Source: Fimbriimonas planktonicus (GTDB lineage: Bacteria; Armatimonadota; Fimbriimonadia; Fimbriimonadales; Fimbriimonadaceae). From it: a stretch of 64,000 bases of DNA. The position numbers and the translations under genes are program-made. Under the pieces are notes generated by a model. The model was not told the origin of the DNA and made no database searches. It saw only the letters and a program-made list of their open reading frames with translations. The stretch is from assembly GCA_965234685.1 (NCBI GenBank), contig OZ248539.1, positions 1,116,001 through 1,180,000 of the forward strand, given 5' to 3'. Shown piece after piece: positions 31,080 through 40,355 of this stretch (the stretch's first letter is position 1; each line of letters begins with the position of its first letter).

Positions 31080-32344
31080 GATTCGTCGGTGAAGGCGAAG
31101 GTCAATTCGCCGATGGTCACTTCGTCGCCCTCCTCGGCTCCGAGTTCGCGCAGTTTGTCGATAACGCCAACGCGCTCAAGGCGGCGGTGCAGGTATCGGA
31201 CCGCTTCGTCGTTGGTGAGTTCGGTCATTTCGACCATACGGGCGATGCGCTTGCCGATGATCTTGTAGCCACCACCTTCTTCTGGAACGACGTCCCAGAA
31301 TTGGTCGGTCGCTGCTTGGAGGTCTGGCGTGAGGATGACGGGGGCGTCGAGTGGTTCGGCGGCCTTGAGGGCTTCAAGCATGGCGTCCAGGAGCCGCTCG
31401 GTGCCTTCGCCGGTTGCACCGGAGATTGCGATCAATGGGATATCTAGGTCCTCGAACTGCTGACGCATTTCGTTGAATTCGCCCGCTGGCACGATATCCA
31501 GCTTGTTCATGGCGATGATTCGGGGGCGCGACCAGATGTCTTCGCTGTACCGACGCAGTTCGGTTTCGATCAGGTCAAAGTTCTTTCGCGGGTTTGATCC
31601 GTCGACGGGGAAGGTGTCGACTACGTGAACCAAGACGCGGCAACGCTCGACGTGGCGGAGGAACTGGTGACCGAGACCGATGCCGTCGCTGGCACCTTCG
31701 ATCAACCCTGGCATGTCAGCGATGACAAAGCTCTCGTCTCGGAATCGGACGACGCCGAGGTTCGGGATGATGGTGGTGAACGGGTAGTCGGCGATCTTTG
31801 GTCTGGCGGCGGAGAGTCGTGAGATCAGCGTGCTCTTGCCGGCGTTTGGTAAGCCGACCAGCGCAACGTCGGCGAGCATCTTCAGTTCGAGCTTCGCGAG
31901 AATACGTTCGCCAGGAGCGCCTTTCTGGGCGAAGTTCGGGGCCTGGCGGACGGAGGAGGTGTAGTGCATGTTGCCCTTTCCACCTTTTCCGCCTTTGCAG
32001 ATGACATAGCGCATGCCGTGCGTCGCCATGTCGATGAGCGGGTCGCCGGTCTCAGAGTCAACGATTACGGTGCCCACGGGCACTTTGACTTCGATATCTT
32101 TGGCGTCACGCCCACGCTTGTTACCCATGCCGTGATCGGCAGATTGGGCGACAATTTTTTGGGCAAGTTGCAGGTCGTATAGAGTTCGCTTGCCGCGTTC
32201 GGAAACCAGAATAATACTTCCGCCCCGTCCGCCGTCGGCACCGTTTGGTCCGCCTCGGGGAACGTGCTTTTCGCGGTGGAAACTCACGGCTCCCGATCCG
32301 CCACGCCCGGAGATGAACTCTACGATGGCTTCATCGAGAAACAT
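31076..32344 (-). CDS. obgE: GTPase Obg/CgtA
   Basis: 422 residues with all three parts: the glycine-rich Obg fold (about 1-158, GGSGAVSFHREKHVPRGGP), the G domain with G1 GLPNAGKST (about 165), G3 DMPGL, G4 NKLD and G5 SGATGEG, and a C-terminal OCT domain (about 345-422). Obg is an essential GTPase in 50S assembly and stringent response. It lies four bases downstream of menE, yet TACACT stands exactly six bases before its ATG, so it may have its own leaderless promoter inside the 3' end of the men operon. Confidence 0.96.
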   Translation of the reverse strand: MFLDEAIVEFISGRGGSGAVSFHREKHVPRGGPNGADGGRGGSIILVSERGKRTLYDLQLAQKIVAQSADHGMGNKRGRDAKDIEVKVPVGTVIVDSETGDPLIDMATHGMRYVICKGGKGGKGNMHYTSSVRQAPNFAQKGAPGERILAKLELKMLADVALVGLPNAGKSTLISRLSAARPKIADYPFTTIIPNLGVVRFRDESFVIADMPGLIEGASDGIGLGHQFLRHVERCRVLVHVVDTFPVDGSNPRKNFDLIETELRRYSEDIWSRPRIIAMNKLDIVPAGEFNEMRQQFEDLDIPLIAISGATGEGTERLLDAMLEALKAAEPLDAPVILTPDLQAATDQFWDVVPEEGGGYKIIGKRIARMVEMTELTNDEAVRYLHRRLERVGVIDKLRELGAEEGDEVTIGELTFAFTDES

Positions 32345-32348
32345 TTCT

Positions 32349-33443
32349 TCAGTGTATCGTGCTTGGACCCTCTTTCATTCGGGACAGAAGCGCTTTGAGT
32401 TCGGCACGGGCTGGTTTTCCGGTGCGAGTTTTGGGGATTTCGGCTACTAGGACTTGGCGTTTTGGGACCCATGCGGGGTTGGGGGCGATCAAGTTGGAAA
32501 GGTCTAAAGTTGCTCCACCCTCGACCAGAAGCACCAATCTCTCTCCCCAAGAAGCGTCTTTCTCCGAGGTCACGGCGAAAGAGCGATTTGGGAACTCGCG
32601 GGCTAACCAAGCCTCCACTTGCTCAGGATGAACTTTCACTCCGCCGGTATTGATTACGAGATCAGCTCGCCCGTGCCAGATGAATTGGTTTGCTCCGGTC
32701 ACTTCTACAAGGTCCTGCGTGAGGAGCGGGCTTTCGTTTGCCCATGGACAGGTCACGATCAGTCGACTCTCCTCGTCGACGTTTGTTTCGACACTTGGTA
32801 GGGCAGTGTAGGATTGGCTCCAATTGAGTTGGCGGAGAGCGAAATGCGAAAGGGTCTCCGTCATGGCGAAGGTGTGATAGATCGGCTGCGGATGACCGGC
32901 GAGGCGTGCTTCTAAATCTGGATCGACCGGCCCGCCGCCGATGACAAGGGTTCCGAACGATGCCAGTCGATCAGGATCGTTCGCTTCCAGGGCGTGGAGC
33001 TGCCGCGGGACGAGCGCACAGAAGTCGAAGTTTTCGCCGGCTCTTGGGCGGGTTGGGATTGAGGCTGGAGCGCAAACCGAGAGATCGAGGCCCAGACCGA
33101 GCGCGCGGACGATCATCATTCGGCCCCCGATGGGTTCGGCATCGAGGGCCAGCAGGGCGCGATCGCCGGCTTTCAGCCCGAGCGCGGCGGCGGTGGCGCG
33201 GGCGGAGAGTATTGCCTGGGCAATCGAGAACTCCATCTCTTTCGGATCTCCGGTGCTGCCGCTGGTGCGCACGAGTAGCTTTGGATCAAGTTCGCGAACG
33301 AGCTTCTCAACTTCTTGTCGGGCGCGTTCTGGCCAATCTCGTCCGACTTCCGCGAGCCCTGCGAGAAGTTCCTCGGCGCTTGCGAAGGACTGCCCTTCGA
33401 GGGTTACCGGCCAGTGAATCCAGGTAGCAGGTTCAGATTCCAT
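32349..33443 (-). CDS. menE: o-Succinylbenzoate--CoA ligase (short MenE)
   Basis: 364 residues, shorter than the usual 450-490. AMP-forming ANL enzyme activating OSB with CoA. Motifs in order: P-loop LVRTSGSTGDPKE (about 54-66), FAMTETLSHFALRQL, HGRADLVINTGGVKVHPEQVE and the C-terminal catalytic Lys in RTGKPARAEL. The N-terminal domain is trimmed before the P-loop, a compact form also seen in cyanobacteria-like or Bacteroidetes MenE. It overlaps menC by 40 bases in the leftward men cluster, which supports the assignment over other acyl-CoA ligases. Confidence 0.88.
   Translation of the reverse strand: MESEPATWIHWPVTLEGQSFASAEELLAGLAEVGRDWPERARQEVEKLVRELDPKLLVRTSGSTGDPKEMEFSIAQAILSARATAAALGLKAGDRALLALDAEPIGGRMMIVRALGLGLDLSVCAPASIPTRPRAGENFDFCALVPRQLHALEANDPDRLASFGTLVIGGGPVDPDLEARLAGHPQPIYHTFAMTETLSHFALRQLNWSQSYTALPSVETNVDEESRLIVTCPWANESPLLTQDLVEVTGANQFIWHGRADLVINTGGVKVHPEQVEAWLAREFPNRSFAVTSEKDASWGERLVLLVEGGATLDLSNLIAPNPAWVPKRQVLVAEIPKTRTGKPARAELKALLSRMKEGPSTIH
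32351..32356 (-). promoter_or_regulatory. Candidate -10 hexamer, leaderless geometry (internal promoter for obgE)
   Basis: TACACT on the minus strand, six bases before the obgE ATG at 32344, overlapping the last codons of menE. Confidence 0.45.
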
Positions 33444-34435
33444 GGCTTTTCGGGGTCGAACGACAGGTTCTGGCCCTTCAGGACCAGCGGAGATTCGATG
33501 TTCTCGACGTACAAACTACCGGTACCGAGCCCGTGAATGCGGTCTCCCGCGATTTGGGCGAGCCACTGGGCGAGGGCGTTCAGCCCGACTCCACTTTCCA
33601 AGGAAGAGGTTGCCCACCAGTAGATACCGCGCGCTTCGGCGAGTTCGATCCAATTCTCGGCGACGACAAAGCCGCCGATCAGGCTGGGCTTCAACACGAT
33701 TCCGGCCGGACGCACCAGATCAAGCAGCTCCGCTGGGCTCTCGGATCGGATGAGTTCTTCATCAAGGGCGACGTCTACCGGGGAGTCGGCGCAGAGAGCG
33801 GCGAGTTCGTGCGGTTGGCCGGGAGCGATCGGTTGTTCGATGCTCTTGACACCAGCTTCCGCGAGTTCCTGAAGTTTCACCTTGGCTTCTGCCGGTGACC
33901 AGGCGCCGTTCGCGTCGACGCGCAACTCGACATTCGGCTCCGCGGCCCTGATCCAGCGGAGAATCTCAAGTTCCTGATTCCAATCGGCGGCGCCGACTTT
34001 CATCTTGATGCACTGAAATTCGCGAGCCAGGAGGCTTCGGACCTGCGTTTCGATCTCCTCTCGTGGTCCCATCCAGACGAGGCCGTTGATGGCCAGGGAT
34101 GACTTGCCTTCGGTGAATGGACCGGGGAACAGGATGTGATCCCCGGCGTCCCGGGCTAGCATTTCTTGAGCAAACCGCAGGGAAGGGACGGCTGAAAGTT
34201 CGGAATCGTCAGCTTCCCACTCCCGACCCGCCGCCCGGACCTCGCCAAAGGATTCCTGACTGAGCCACGAAAGCGGTCCGGCTTCGCCGAGGGCAATTCC
34301 GTGCTCCTTCTCCTCGGCGAGAATCCAAGTCGTTCGGGAATGTAGGATGCCTTTGCTGGTTCCAGCAGGCTTTTTGAACTGCAGGTCCAGTTCAAAAAGC
34401 TGTCGGCTTCGGGCCATCTGGGGGCGGTCAGTCAT
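33404..34435 (-). CDS. menC: o-Succinylbenzoate synthase
   Basis: 343 residues, enolase superfamily. MenC dehydrates SHCHC to OSB. The barrel ligands are visible: KMKVG (catalytic Lys), RVDANGAWS (metal Asp), SIEQPIAPG (metal Glu), ALDEELI (metal Asp) and VLKPSLIGG (second Lys), in family order. It overlaps menB by one base (TGATG) and menE by 40. The position between menB and menE agrees with the function rather than with other muconate-cycloisomerase-like enzymes. Confidence 0.9.
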   Translation of the reverse strand: MTDRPQMARSRQLFELDLQFKKPAGTSKGILHSRTTWILAEEKEHGIALGEAGPLSWLSQESFGEVRAAGREWEADDSELSAVPSLRFAQEMLARDAGDHILFPGPFTEGKSSLAINGLVWMGPREEIETQVRSLLAREFQCIKMKVGAADWNQELEILRWIRAAEPNVELRVDANGAWSPAEAKVKLQELAEAGVKSIEQPIAPGQPHELAALCADSPVDVALDEELIRSESPAELLDLVRPAGIVLKPSLIGGFVVAENWIELAEARGIYWWATSSLESGVGLNALAQWLAQIAGDRIHGLGTGSLYVENIESPLVLKGQNLSFDPEKPWNLNLLPGFTGR

Positions 34436-35277
34436 CAGGGGAACTTTGTGAACTGATCGAAGTCGGGAGACCGCTTTTCTAGGAACGCGTTCTTGCCTTC
34501 CTTCGCTTCGTCTGAAAGGTAGTAAAGGAGCGTTGCGTCACCGGCGAGTTCCTGAAGTCCGGCTTGGCCGTCCAGTTCGGCATTGAAAGCACGCTTGAGC
34601 ATTCGAATTGCGAGAGGAGATTTCTGTTGAATCTTTTTGCACCATTCAAGGGTCTTCGCTTCGAGCTGATCGAGGGGAACGACGCAGTTCACGAGGCCCA
34701 TATCGAGGGCTTCGGCGGCATCGTACTGATCGCAAAGGAACCAGATCTCGCGGGCTTTCTTTTGTCCAACGATTCGGGCGAGATAGCTGGCACCAAAGCC
34801 TCCATCGAACGATCCGACCTTGGGTCCGGTTTGGCCGAAGCGGGCGTTCTCGGCGGCAATCGAGAGGTCGCAGATGACGTGCAAAACGTGTCCGCCGCCA
34901 ATCGACCATCCGGCAACCGCGGCGATGACAGCTTTAGGCATGCTGCGAATCATTCTCTGCAGGTCTAGAACGTTTAACCGCGGAACCTGGTCTTCGCCGA
35001 CATAGCCTCCGTGACCGCGGACGCTTTGATCTCCGCCACTACAGAAGGCCCGACCGCCTTCGCCGGTGAGCACGATGACGTCGATATCGGCCCGCTCTCG
35101 GCAGATGTACATCGCGTCGATCATTTCCTGGATCGTCTTCGGAGTGAAAGCGTTATGCTTTTCCGGGCGGTTGAACGCGATTTTCGCCACGCCTTCGAAG
35201 AGTTCAAAGGTGATGTCTTCGTACGCCTTGATGGTTTCCCAAGGCTGGTGCCACAGTTCAATGGTTTCGATGCTCAT
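34435..35277 (-). CDS. menB: 1,4-Dihydroxy-2-naphthoyl-CoA synthase
   Basis: 280 residues from ATG 35277, which overlaps the menD stop by four bases; the longer open frame upstream lies in menD and is an Arg-rich shadow. Crotonase-fold enzyme that closes the second ring from OSB-CoA. MenB-specific residues are FNRPEKHNAFTPKTI, FCSGGDQSVRG, GWSIGGGHVLHVICDL and TGPKVGSFDGGFGASYLARI, followed by EIWFLCDQYDAAEALDMGLVN. Full length and complete motifs. Confidence 0.97.
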   Translation of the reverse strand: MSIETIELWHQPWETIKAYEDITFELFEGVAKIAFNRPEKHNAFTPKTIQEMIDAMYICRERADIDVIVLTGEGGRAFCSGGDQSVRGHGGYVGEDQVPRLNVLDLQRMIRSMPKAVIAAVAGWSIGGGHVLHVICDLSIAAENARFGQTGPKVGSFDGGFGASYLARIVGQKKAREIWFLCDQYDAAEALDMGLVNCVVPLDQLEAKTLEWCKKIQQKSPLAIRMLKRAFNAELDGQAGLQELAGDATLLYYLSDEAKEGKNAFLEKRSPDFDQFTKFP

Positions 35278-36860
35278 ACGGTTTCTGATTCTCGAAGAGA
35301 GGATAGGATGCGTCGGAAGTCGGCTGCCGTTTCGGCGGCGTCGGTGAAGATTTCTAGCAGGCCGCAACCTGATTCGTTTCGAAGCGAATGCCAAACGCCT
35401 TCTAAATCGGCGAGGGTCTGCGCGGAATGATAGTGTAGTCCGTGGTCGCGGGCGGTGAACTCGGCCGTCCGTTCGTGCGGAGTGGTCCAGAAACGGAGGT
35501 CATCCTGCCAATCCGTCGGGCCGTCAAGGGCGCGGAAGATTGCCCCTTCGTGATTGTTCAGCACGACCACGCGCAGGTTCGCTGGTAACGCGTCTCGCCA
35601 AAGGGCGTTTCGATCGTAGAAGAATGACTGGTCCCCGATGATGGCTACGTGCTGCTGATCCGGTGAAGCCAGTGCGTGGCCGACGGCCGTGCTCAGCGAG
35701 CCATCAATGCCGCTGGTGCCGCGGTTACACCAGAACCGAATCCCAACCGGGATGCTTGGAAGCAGGGAAGCGATTCGGATCGTGAGACTGTTTCCCAAGT
35801 GGACATGGCTTCCCGCTGGAAGCGACGCGACCAGGTGACGAACCGCGGCAAATTCGAGCGAAACGTCGGCTTCCCAAGTTTTCTGGAGCTTTAATCGCGC
35901 GTTTTCCAGAATCGAATCCCAAATGCTCAGATTAAAGCCCGCGATGGTTTCGGGAGAGATTGCTTCCGCCGGGCGGCAGAACACTTCGGCAGAAGTCGGA
36001 CCCAAGTGTGCATGCGTGAAAGACCACTTGCGCAGCTCGCTGCGAAGCGATTTGCTGACAAACGCGCCGCCAGTGGTGACGATGAGATCGGGTCGCAGCT
36101 CGGGATTTCCGGTGAGTTCCGGCAACCACGCCTCGGCCGCTAACCGAAGTGGATGGCTGCTGAGGACCTCGCCAATGCCATGTTCCGGCATCGCAATCGG
36201 ATTGCCGAAATGTGCTTGACCATGCAAGAGCAATGGTCGCTTGAACTGCGAAAAATAGATTGAATCTTGCGAAGGATGCGATTCACTCGCCCAAGATCCG
36301 ACCGGATGATTCTCTCGCGTAGACGGAGATGTGTAGAGGGGCTCACGGAACGGGATGTTGAGATGAACCGGGCCGGTGGGGTCTTGTCGCAGAGCTTTGC
36401 GAGCTTCCCGGGCGCAGCGTTCAGCGTGCCACTGTCGCAATGAATCTTCGTCAACAAGCGGTAAGTTCCAATCGCCAAACGTGTGCTTTCCAAAGAGCCC
36501 TGGCTGATGAATGGCTTGATTGTCCTCTTGGCCAATCCACTCTGGCGGTCGGTCAGCCGTCCAGGCCACGAGTGGGATTCGGCTAAAGAACGCCTCTGCC
36601 ATTGCCGGAGAGAGGTTGGCGGCGGCGGTTCCGCTGGTCGTAACAACGACGACGGGACGCCCCAAAGCCTGCGCCATACCGAGGGCCTGATACCCGGCAC
36701 TTCGCTCGTCTACGCAAGAGTGCAAGTTCCAACCGGTCGTGATGAGAGCCTGCACCAGGGGTGACGACCGAGACCCCGGACAAACGATGGCGGTGTTGAT
36801 GCCACCGGCTTGCCAATCCGCTACCCACTTCAGCCAGAACGAAAGGTCAGCGCCGGCCAT
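35274..36860 (-). CDS. menD: SEPHCHC synthase MenD
   Basis: 528 residues, thiamine diphosphate enzyme joining isochorismate and 2-oxoglutarate. N-terminal CPGSRSSPL and the catalytic-Glu strand DERSAGYQALG, then SGTAAANLSPAMAEAF, DRPPEW, NQAIHQPGLFG, and the C-terminal NRGTSGIDGSLSTAVGHALA with the ThDP-binding GDQSFFYDRNAL motif (GDxSxxxDxN). It overlaps menF by 14 bases and menB by four. Confidence 0.96.
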   Translation of the reverse strand: MAGADLSFWLKWVADWQAGGINTAIVCPGSRSSPLVQALITTGWNLHSCVDERSAGYQALGMAQALGRPVVVVTTSGTAAANLSPAMAEAFFSRIPLVAWTADRPPEWIGQEDNQAIHQPGLFGKHTFGDWNLPLVDEDSLRQWHAERCAREARKALRQDPTGPVHLNIPFREPLYTSPSTRENHPVGSWASESHPSQDSIYFSQFKRPLLLHGQAHFGNPIAMPEHGIGEVLSSHPLRLAAEAWLPELTGNPELRPDLIVTTGGAFVSKSLRSELRKWSFTHAHLGPTSAEVFCRPAEAISPETIAGFNLSIWDSILENARLKLQKTWEADVSLEFAAVRHLVASLPAGSHVHLGNSLTIRIASLLPSIPVGIRFWCNRGTSGIDGSLSTAVGHALASPDQQHVAIIGDQSFFYDRNALWRDALPANLRVVVLNNHEGAIFRALDGPTDWQDDLRFWTTPHERTAEFTARDHGLHYHSAQTLADLEGVWHSLRNESGCGLLEIFTDAAETAADFRRILSSLRESETV

Positions 36861-37968
36861 CGATCACCGCCCGCAGGGTTTCGGCTTTCAGTTGAATTTC
36901 GATGGCTTCCCGCTCGGGATCGCTGGAACGGGTGATGCCACCGCCTACGAACAGATCGATCGCGTCGTCATACCAGCGCAAGCACCGCAGGTTCACGTAC
37001 AAGTGGCTTTCGTTTCGCAACGCCAGCGGGCCCCAATAGCCGGCGTAAAGCTGGCGATCATGCGGTTCGATCTGGCGAATCATTTGCAGAGCAGCCTCGG
37101 TTGGCGAGCCGCAAACTGCGCTGGTGGGGTGGAGCCGAGCGCGCAGATCGTCGGGCAGAGTGGTTCTCTCCGTCGCGTGGGCGTCGATGACAAAGTCGGT
37201 TCGCAAGTGGACAACGGGTCCGGCAGCTACGGCACGTGGGCCAGTTTCTTCGTACTCCCGCAGACGGATTTGCTTAAACCGCTCGATGATGTGCCGAACC
37301 ACGAAGGCGTGCTCTTCGATCTCCTTTTGGCTCCAGGTCGAGTCGTCGGGATCGCCGGATTTCGGCATCGCCTGGGTGCCGGCCAGGGCCATGGTTCGGA
37401 CGTAGCGGCTCGCCTCCCAGCCGACCAGCAACTCGGGAGTTGCGCCGAGCCAAAGACCGAACTCCGGCGTGCTCACCATGCTGACGAACGCGGCCGGATA
37501 GGCGGCTTCTAACCGCTTCCAGACGGTGAGCGGGTCTTCGCTTGGCACGGGCAAACGCACGGTATCGCTCATCACGACCTTGTCGGCGATCCCCTCATGC
37601 AGACCTCGGCAAGCGCGGTGAACGCGATCTGCATACGTTGAGTTGGAGGTCTTTGCTGGCGCCGGGTCTGGCAGCTTTGTTTGCTCGCTGAGGGAAGCAA
37701 TCTCTCCCTGGGTTTGGAGCAGCTCGCCATCCCGCCATTCGGCTAAGAATGTTGCCGAGAGGACGAAGCCGGGCTCTTCGTCGAAGGGCCGGATCGCAAA
37801 GCCAGTCCGGGCGCCCACGATTCGAGGTTCGGCGTGCTGCAAATGTGGCGAGGCCATGAGGGTGATGACCTTCGAGTTCGGCTCTCGGAAAAGGGCATAG
37901 GACCAGTTGGCTTGCCGAACCCGCTCAAGGACCGTATCGATCGAGGTGCGCGTTGCGAGAGAGGTCAC
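36847..37968 (-). CDS. menF: Isochorismate synthase
   Basis: 373 residues, GTG start overlapping the menI stop (GTGA). Chorismate-binding fold: FGLWLGATPELLVGWE, RTMALAGTQ, EIEEHAFVVRHIIERF, HLRTDFVI, LHPTSAVCGSPTEAAL (active-site segment), YAGYWGPLAL and the Mg-binding end DLFVGGGITRSSDPEREAIE. First committed enzyme of menaquinone synthesis, converting chorismate to isochorismate. Its place directly before menD excludes the related anthranilate, aminodeoxychorismate and siderophore enzymes. Confidence 0.94.
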   Translation of the reverse strand: MTSLATRTSIDTVLERVRQANWSYALFREPNSKVITLMASPHLQHAEPRIVGARTGFAIRPFDEEPGFVLSATFLAEWRDGELLQTQGEIASLSEQTKLPDPAPAKTSNSTYADRVHRACRGLHEGIADKVVMSDTVRLPVPSEDPLTVWKRLEAAYPAAFVSMVSTPEFGLWLGATPELLVGWEASRYVRTMALAGTQAMPKSGDPDDSTWSQKEIEEHAFVVRHIIERFKQIRLREYEETGPRAVAAGPVVHLRTDFVIDAHATERTTLPDDLRARLHPTSAVCGSPTEAALQMIRQIEPHDRQLYAGYWGPLALRNESHLYVNLRCLRWYDDAIDLFVGGGITRSSDPEREAIEIQLKAETLRAVIDGRR

Positions 37969-38423
37969 CGCGTGATCACCGCCATTTGGATTCGGGCCAG
38001 GGCGAGCGTTCGCTCGGGGTCCGCTTGGTTGAACATTCGCACGTTCCAGAGTTGGGAAGTTCGCCCGGCAAACTCACATGTTGCGGAACCGGTTACAACG
38101 ATGCCTAACGGTGCGGGCCGGACGATTTGCACCGAAACGTTCTGCCCGACCGCATGTTGTCGCGGAAAGTCGATTCTGGTCAGCGCACCAATGGAGGCTA
38201 GCGTCTCGGCGAGGCTGGAGAATCCACCGCCATGCAGCATTCCGAACGGTTGGCAGGTTTGCTCGGTGGCCGCGATCTCTCCGACCACTTCTTCCGGACC
38301 GAACTTCAGAACCCGGATTCCAAGAGATCCAGTGAGACCGGATTCGACGGCCTTCATCACGCGCTCCAGGCTCCATTCGTGTTCTGGAGGCTGCCTATCT
38401 TCGTCGATGCCGCGGGTGTCCAT
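37965..38423 (-). CDS. menI: Hotdog-fold thioesterase, probable DHNA-CoA thioesterase
   Basis: 152 residues from ATG 38423. The open frame continues far upstream but that part is an Arg/His-rich antisense shadow of the neighbouring phosphodiesterase gene and is rejected. PaaI/YdiI-type hotdog fold: QPFGMLHGGGFSSLAETLAS carries the HGG turn and catalytic Glu of this family, followed by ITR end after RTSQLWNVRMFNQ. As the first gene of the men cluster it should release DHNA from DHNA-CoA. No Shine-Dalgarno is apparent. menH is not found beside it. Confidence 0.8.
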   Translation of the reverse strand: MDTRGIDEDRQPPEHEWSLERVMKAVESGLTGSLGIRVLKFGPEEVVGEIAATEQTCQPFGMLHGGGFSSLAETLASIGALTRIDFPRQHAVGQNVSVQIVRPAPLGIVVTGSATCEFAGRTSQLWNVRMFNQADPERTLALARIQMAVITR

Positions 38424-38512
38424 GAAGGTATCTGCTTGAACTTTCAATAATCCTCGAAAGTTCCTGTTTATTGTACAGGATTCATCACGCCGTCGTTTCA
38501 GGGTGATGGGTC

Positions 38513-40321
38513 TCAGTTTCCAAGCCGGAGGGCCGCGCCGGTCGCGTTCTTTGGAACCGGAAACCCGAGGTGTCGCGCGAGGGTGGGCAGAATGTCGATC
38601 ATCTTCATGTTCGGCAGGCGTTGCGGGCGGATGGTGGGACCGGCGACATAGAAGATGGATTGCATCTCTCGCCGGTAGGGCCAAAAGCCGTGAACGCCGT
38701 CGCCGATGATCGTATCGGCCTCGGTGACCAAAGCTGCCTTGCGAGTGGAAGGATAGTAACCCGGAGCAACGTCGAAGTAGAGGTCTCCACCTGCTTCGCC
38801 ACCAAACCCTTGATCCACAAAGTCGGCGGCGCGCCACACGCGAGGGAAGAGGTGCACGCCGGTTTTTGGATCAACCGCCGCAAGCAATGCCGCCTCAGCC
38901 CGAGCGAGCACGGCTTCGCGCTCGGATGTGGACACGATTCCGCCCTTGCGGTCGGTGCCGTTGATTACGACGGCAAAGTCGGACCAGGACGGACAAACCG
39001 CTTGGGTTTTCGTGAGATCGATCTGGCTATTCGCGGTCCAGGTCATTAGATTTGCCTTTTGGAGAACGTCGTTCACGGCAACGTACTTGTTGATCCCCGC
39101 CATGCCGTGATCGCTGACGACGGCGATGGTTGCCGACTTGCCGGCGGTGCGGCGAATGTGACCGAGCCAGTCGTCTTGAGCCTCGAAAACTTCGGCGTAG
39201 TACGGCCAGATCTTGTCGGCCAATTCACGGTTGTACGCCGGGGACTTCGGGTCGAGGACGCCCATCCAGGTGTGGCCCGCCGAGTCGCTCATCGGGGTGT
39301 AGTGGAAGAGGACGTCGGCTCGGTACTTCTTCCAGCCGAAGTCGAAGCTGCGCTTTAGGAAGGAGCAATCTAGCTTAACGAGCTCGACGGCGCGAGCTTC
39401 TGCCTCGCCGGTACCGCCTTCGTACAGCGTTTTTCCAAGAAGCCCACGCTCGTAGAGGGAGAACGGGGAGTCATGGAATCCACCGTAGGCTCGAATGTAA
39501 GCGTCGGTGCTTTCCTTCGATTCGGTGCCGTCAATTCCGGCGGTTTCGCGCTGAAGGAGTTCAGACTGGCCGGTCTTCGGGTCGAGGAAGAACAGGCGGA
39601 AATACACAAGGCCGAGCATTCCTTTAACCCGAATTTCGAAGGGTTGACTCCAGGTTCCGATATCGCTGGAGGCGGGTTCGGGCTTCAATATGGAAGTCTT
39701 GGTGCCGTTCGTAACCTCTACCGAGTCGAAGCCGACAACCATGTCTTTCGGGTCGTCGAAGGCGCGGAACCGGAAGGTGACATCTCCCAGCGTAAGGGTC
39801 TGATCAGCGGGCGAGGCGACGTTCAACAGCTTGGCTGGAGCCAGGGTGGTTTCGAAGCCGCTGAATTCGACGAAGTTGGCGAGCTTGCCGCCGCCAGCTT
39901 TGATTCGGGCCTGATCGGGCCCGGGCGGATAGGAACCGGCCGCGCTCAGGGAGACGGCTTTTTTGCCGCCTAGGGCCATCGAAACCCAAAACGGATCGGC
40001 GGTATGCGCTTCGCCGGCAAAGCCGCGTTGGGACTCCAGCAGGGAGTGGGCCGAGCGGGGCATCAGGGGTACGACATTGCCGGTGACGCCATTTCGGCTC
40101 GGATCGGTGCCGGTAAACAGGGCGACGTGGCCGACAGCAGTCTTGCTGGGGAACGGAGGAATGATGCCTTCCGCAACCGCACCAGTTCTGGCGATCTCGG
40201 TCATGTTCGGTAGGCGACCTTCGGCAAGGAGTCGATCGATCACCCAGTCGGCTCCGCCGTCCCAACTCACGATGATAAGCGATGGGCTGGCCAGTACGGC
40301 TCCGATGAGGGAAGTGATCAC
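38513..40321 (-). CDS. Alkaline phosphatase family protein (type I phosphodiesterase fold)
   Basis: 602 residues, GTG start, weak signal peptide (SLIGAVLASPS). The first metal Asp is in LIIVSWDGGADW (about 17-28), the nucleophile region is IPPFPSKTAVGHVALFTGTDPSRNGVTGN with Thr/Ser, and the late metal sites are DSAGHTW and VSDHGMAGINKY. The layout is that of the nucleotide pyrophosphatase/phosphodiesterase branch of alkaline phosphatases, probably periplasmic. Natural substrate unknown. TAGAAT stands six bases before the start, and the gene diverges from the helicase gene over 39 bases. Confidence 0.85.
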   Translation of the reverse strand: MITSLIGAVLASPSLIIVSWDGGADWVIDRLLAEGRLPNMTEIARTGAVAEGIIPPFPSKTAVGHVALFTGTDPSRNGVTGNVVPLMPRSAHSLLESQRGFAGEAHTADPFWVSMALGGKKAVSLSAAGSYPPGPDQARIKAGGGKLANFVEFSGFETTLAPAKLLNVASPADQTLTLGDVTFRFRAFDDPKDMVVGFDSVEVTNGTKTSILKPEPASSDIGTWSQPFEIRVKGMLGLVYFRLFFLDPKTGQSELLQRETAGIDGTESKESTDAYIRAYGGFHDSPFSLYERGLLGKTLYEGGTGEAEARAVELVKLDCSFLKRSFDFGWKKYRADVLFHYTPMSDSAGHTWMGVLDPKSPAYNRELADKIWPYYAEVFEAQDDWLGHIRRTAGKSATIAVVSDHGMAGINKYVAVNDVLQKANLMTWTANSQIDLTKTQAVCPSWSDFAVVINGTDRKGGIVSTSEREAVLARAEAALLAAVDPKTGVHLFPRVWRAADFVDQGFGGEAGGDLYFDVAPGYYPSTRKAALVTEADTIIGDGVHGFWPYRREMQSIFYVAGPTIRPQRLPNMKMIDILPTLARHLGFPVPKNATGAALRLGN

Positions 40322-40327
40322 AACAAA

Positions 40328-40333
40328 ATTCTA
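40328..40333 (-). promoter_or_regulatory. Candidate -10 hexamer, leaderless geometry
   Basis: TAGAAT on the minus strand, six bases before GTG 40321. It shares a 39-base divergent region with the helicase promoter. Confidence 0.5.
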
Positions 40334-40349
40334 TCGGAGTCTGCCACCG

Positions 40350-40355
40350 TATAAC
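40350..40355 (+). promoter_or_regulatory. Candidate -10 hexamer, leaderless geometry
   Basis: TATAAC, five bases before the helicase ATG at 40361; no ribosome binding site. Confidence 0.45.

Noticed and set aside
35278..35394. 39-codon N-terminal extension of menB
   Set aside because: Arg-rich shadow inside menD; the ATG at 35277 overlaps the menD stop as expected and begins the known MenB N-terminus.
38462..38480. TCCTGT/ACAGGA hairpin between the phosphodiesterase and menI as a terminator
   Set aside because: Only a six-base stem with a seven-base loop and no T run on the transcribed strand; too weak to call.
38424..38837. 138-codon N-terminal extension of menI in the same frame
   Set aside because: Extremely Arg/His-rich and antisense-free of any motif; it lies over the end of the phosphodiesterase gene in another frame and the hotdog domain starts after it.
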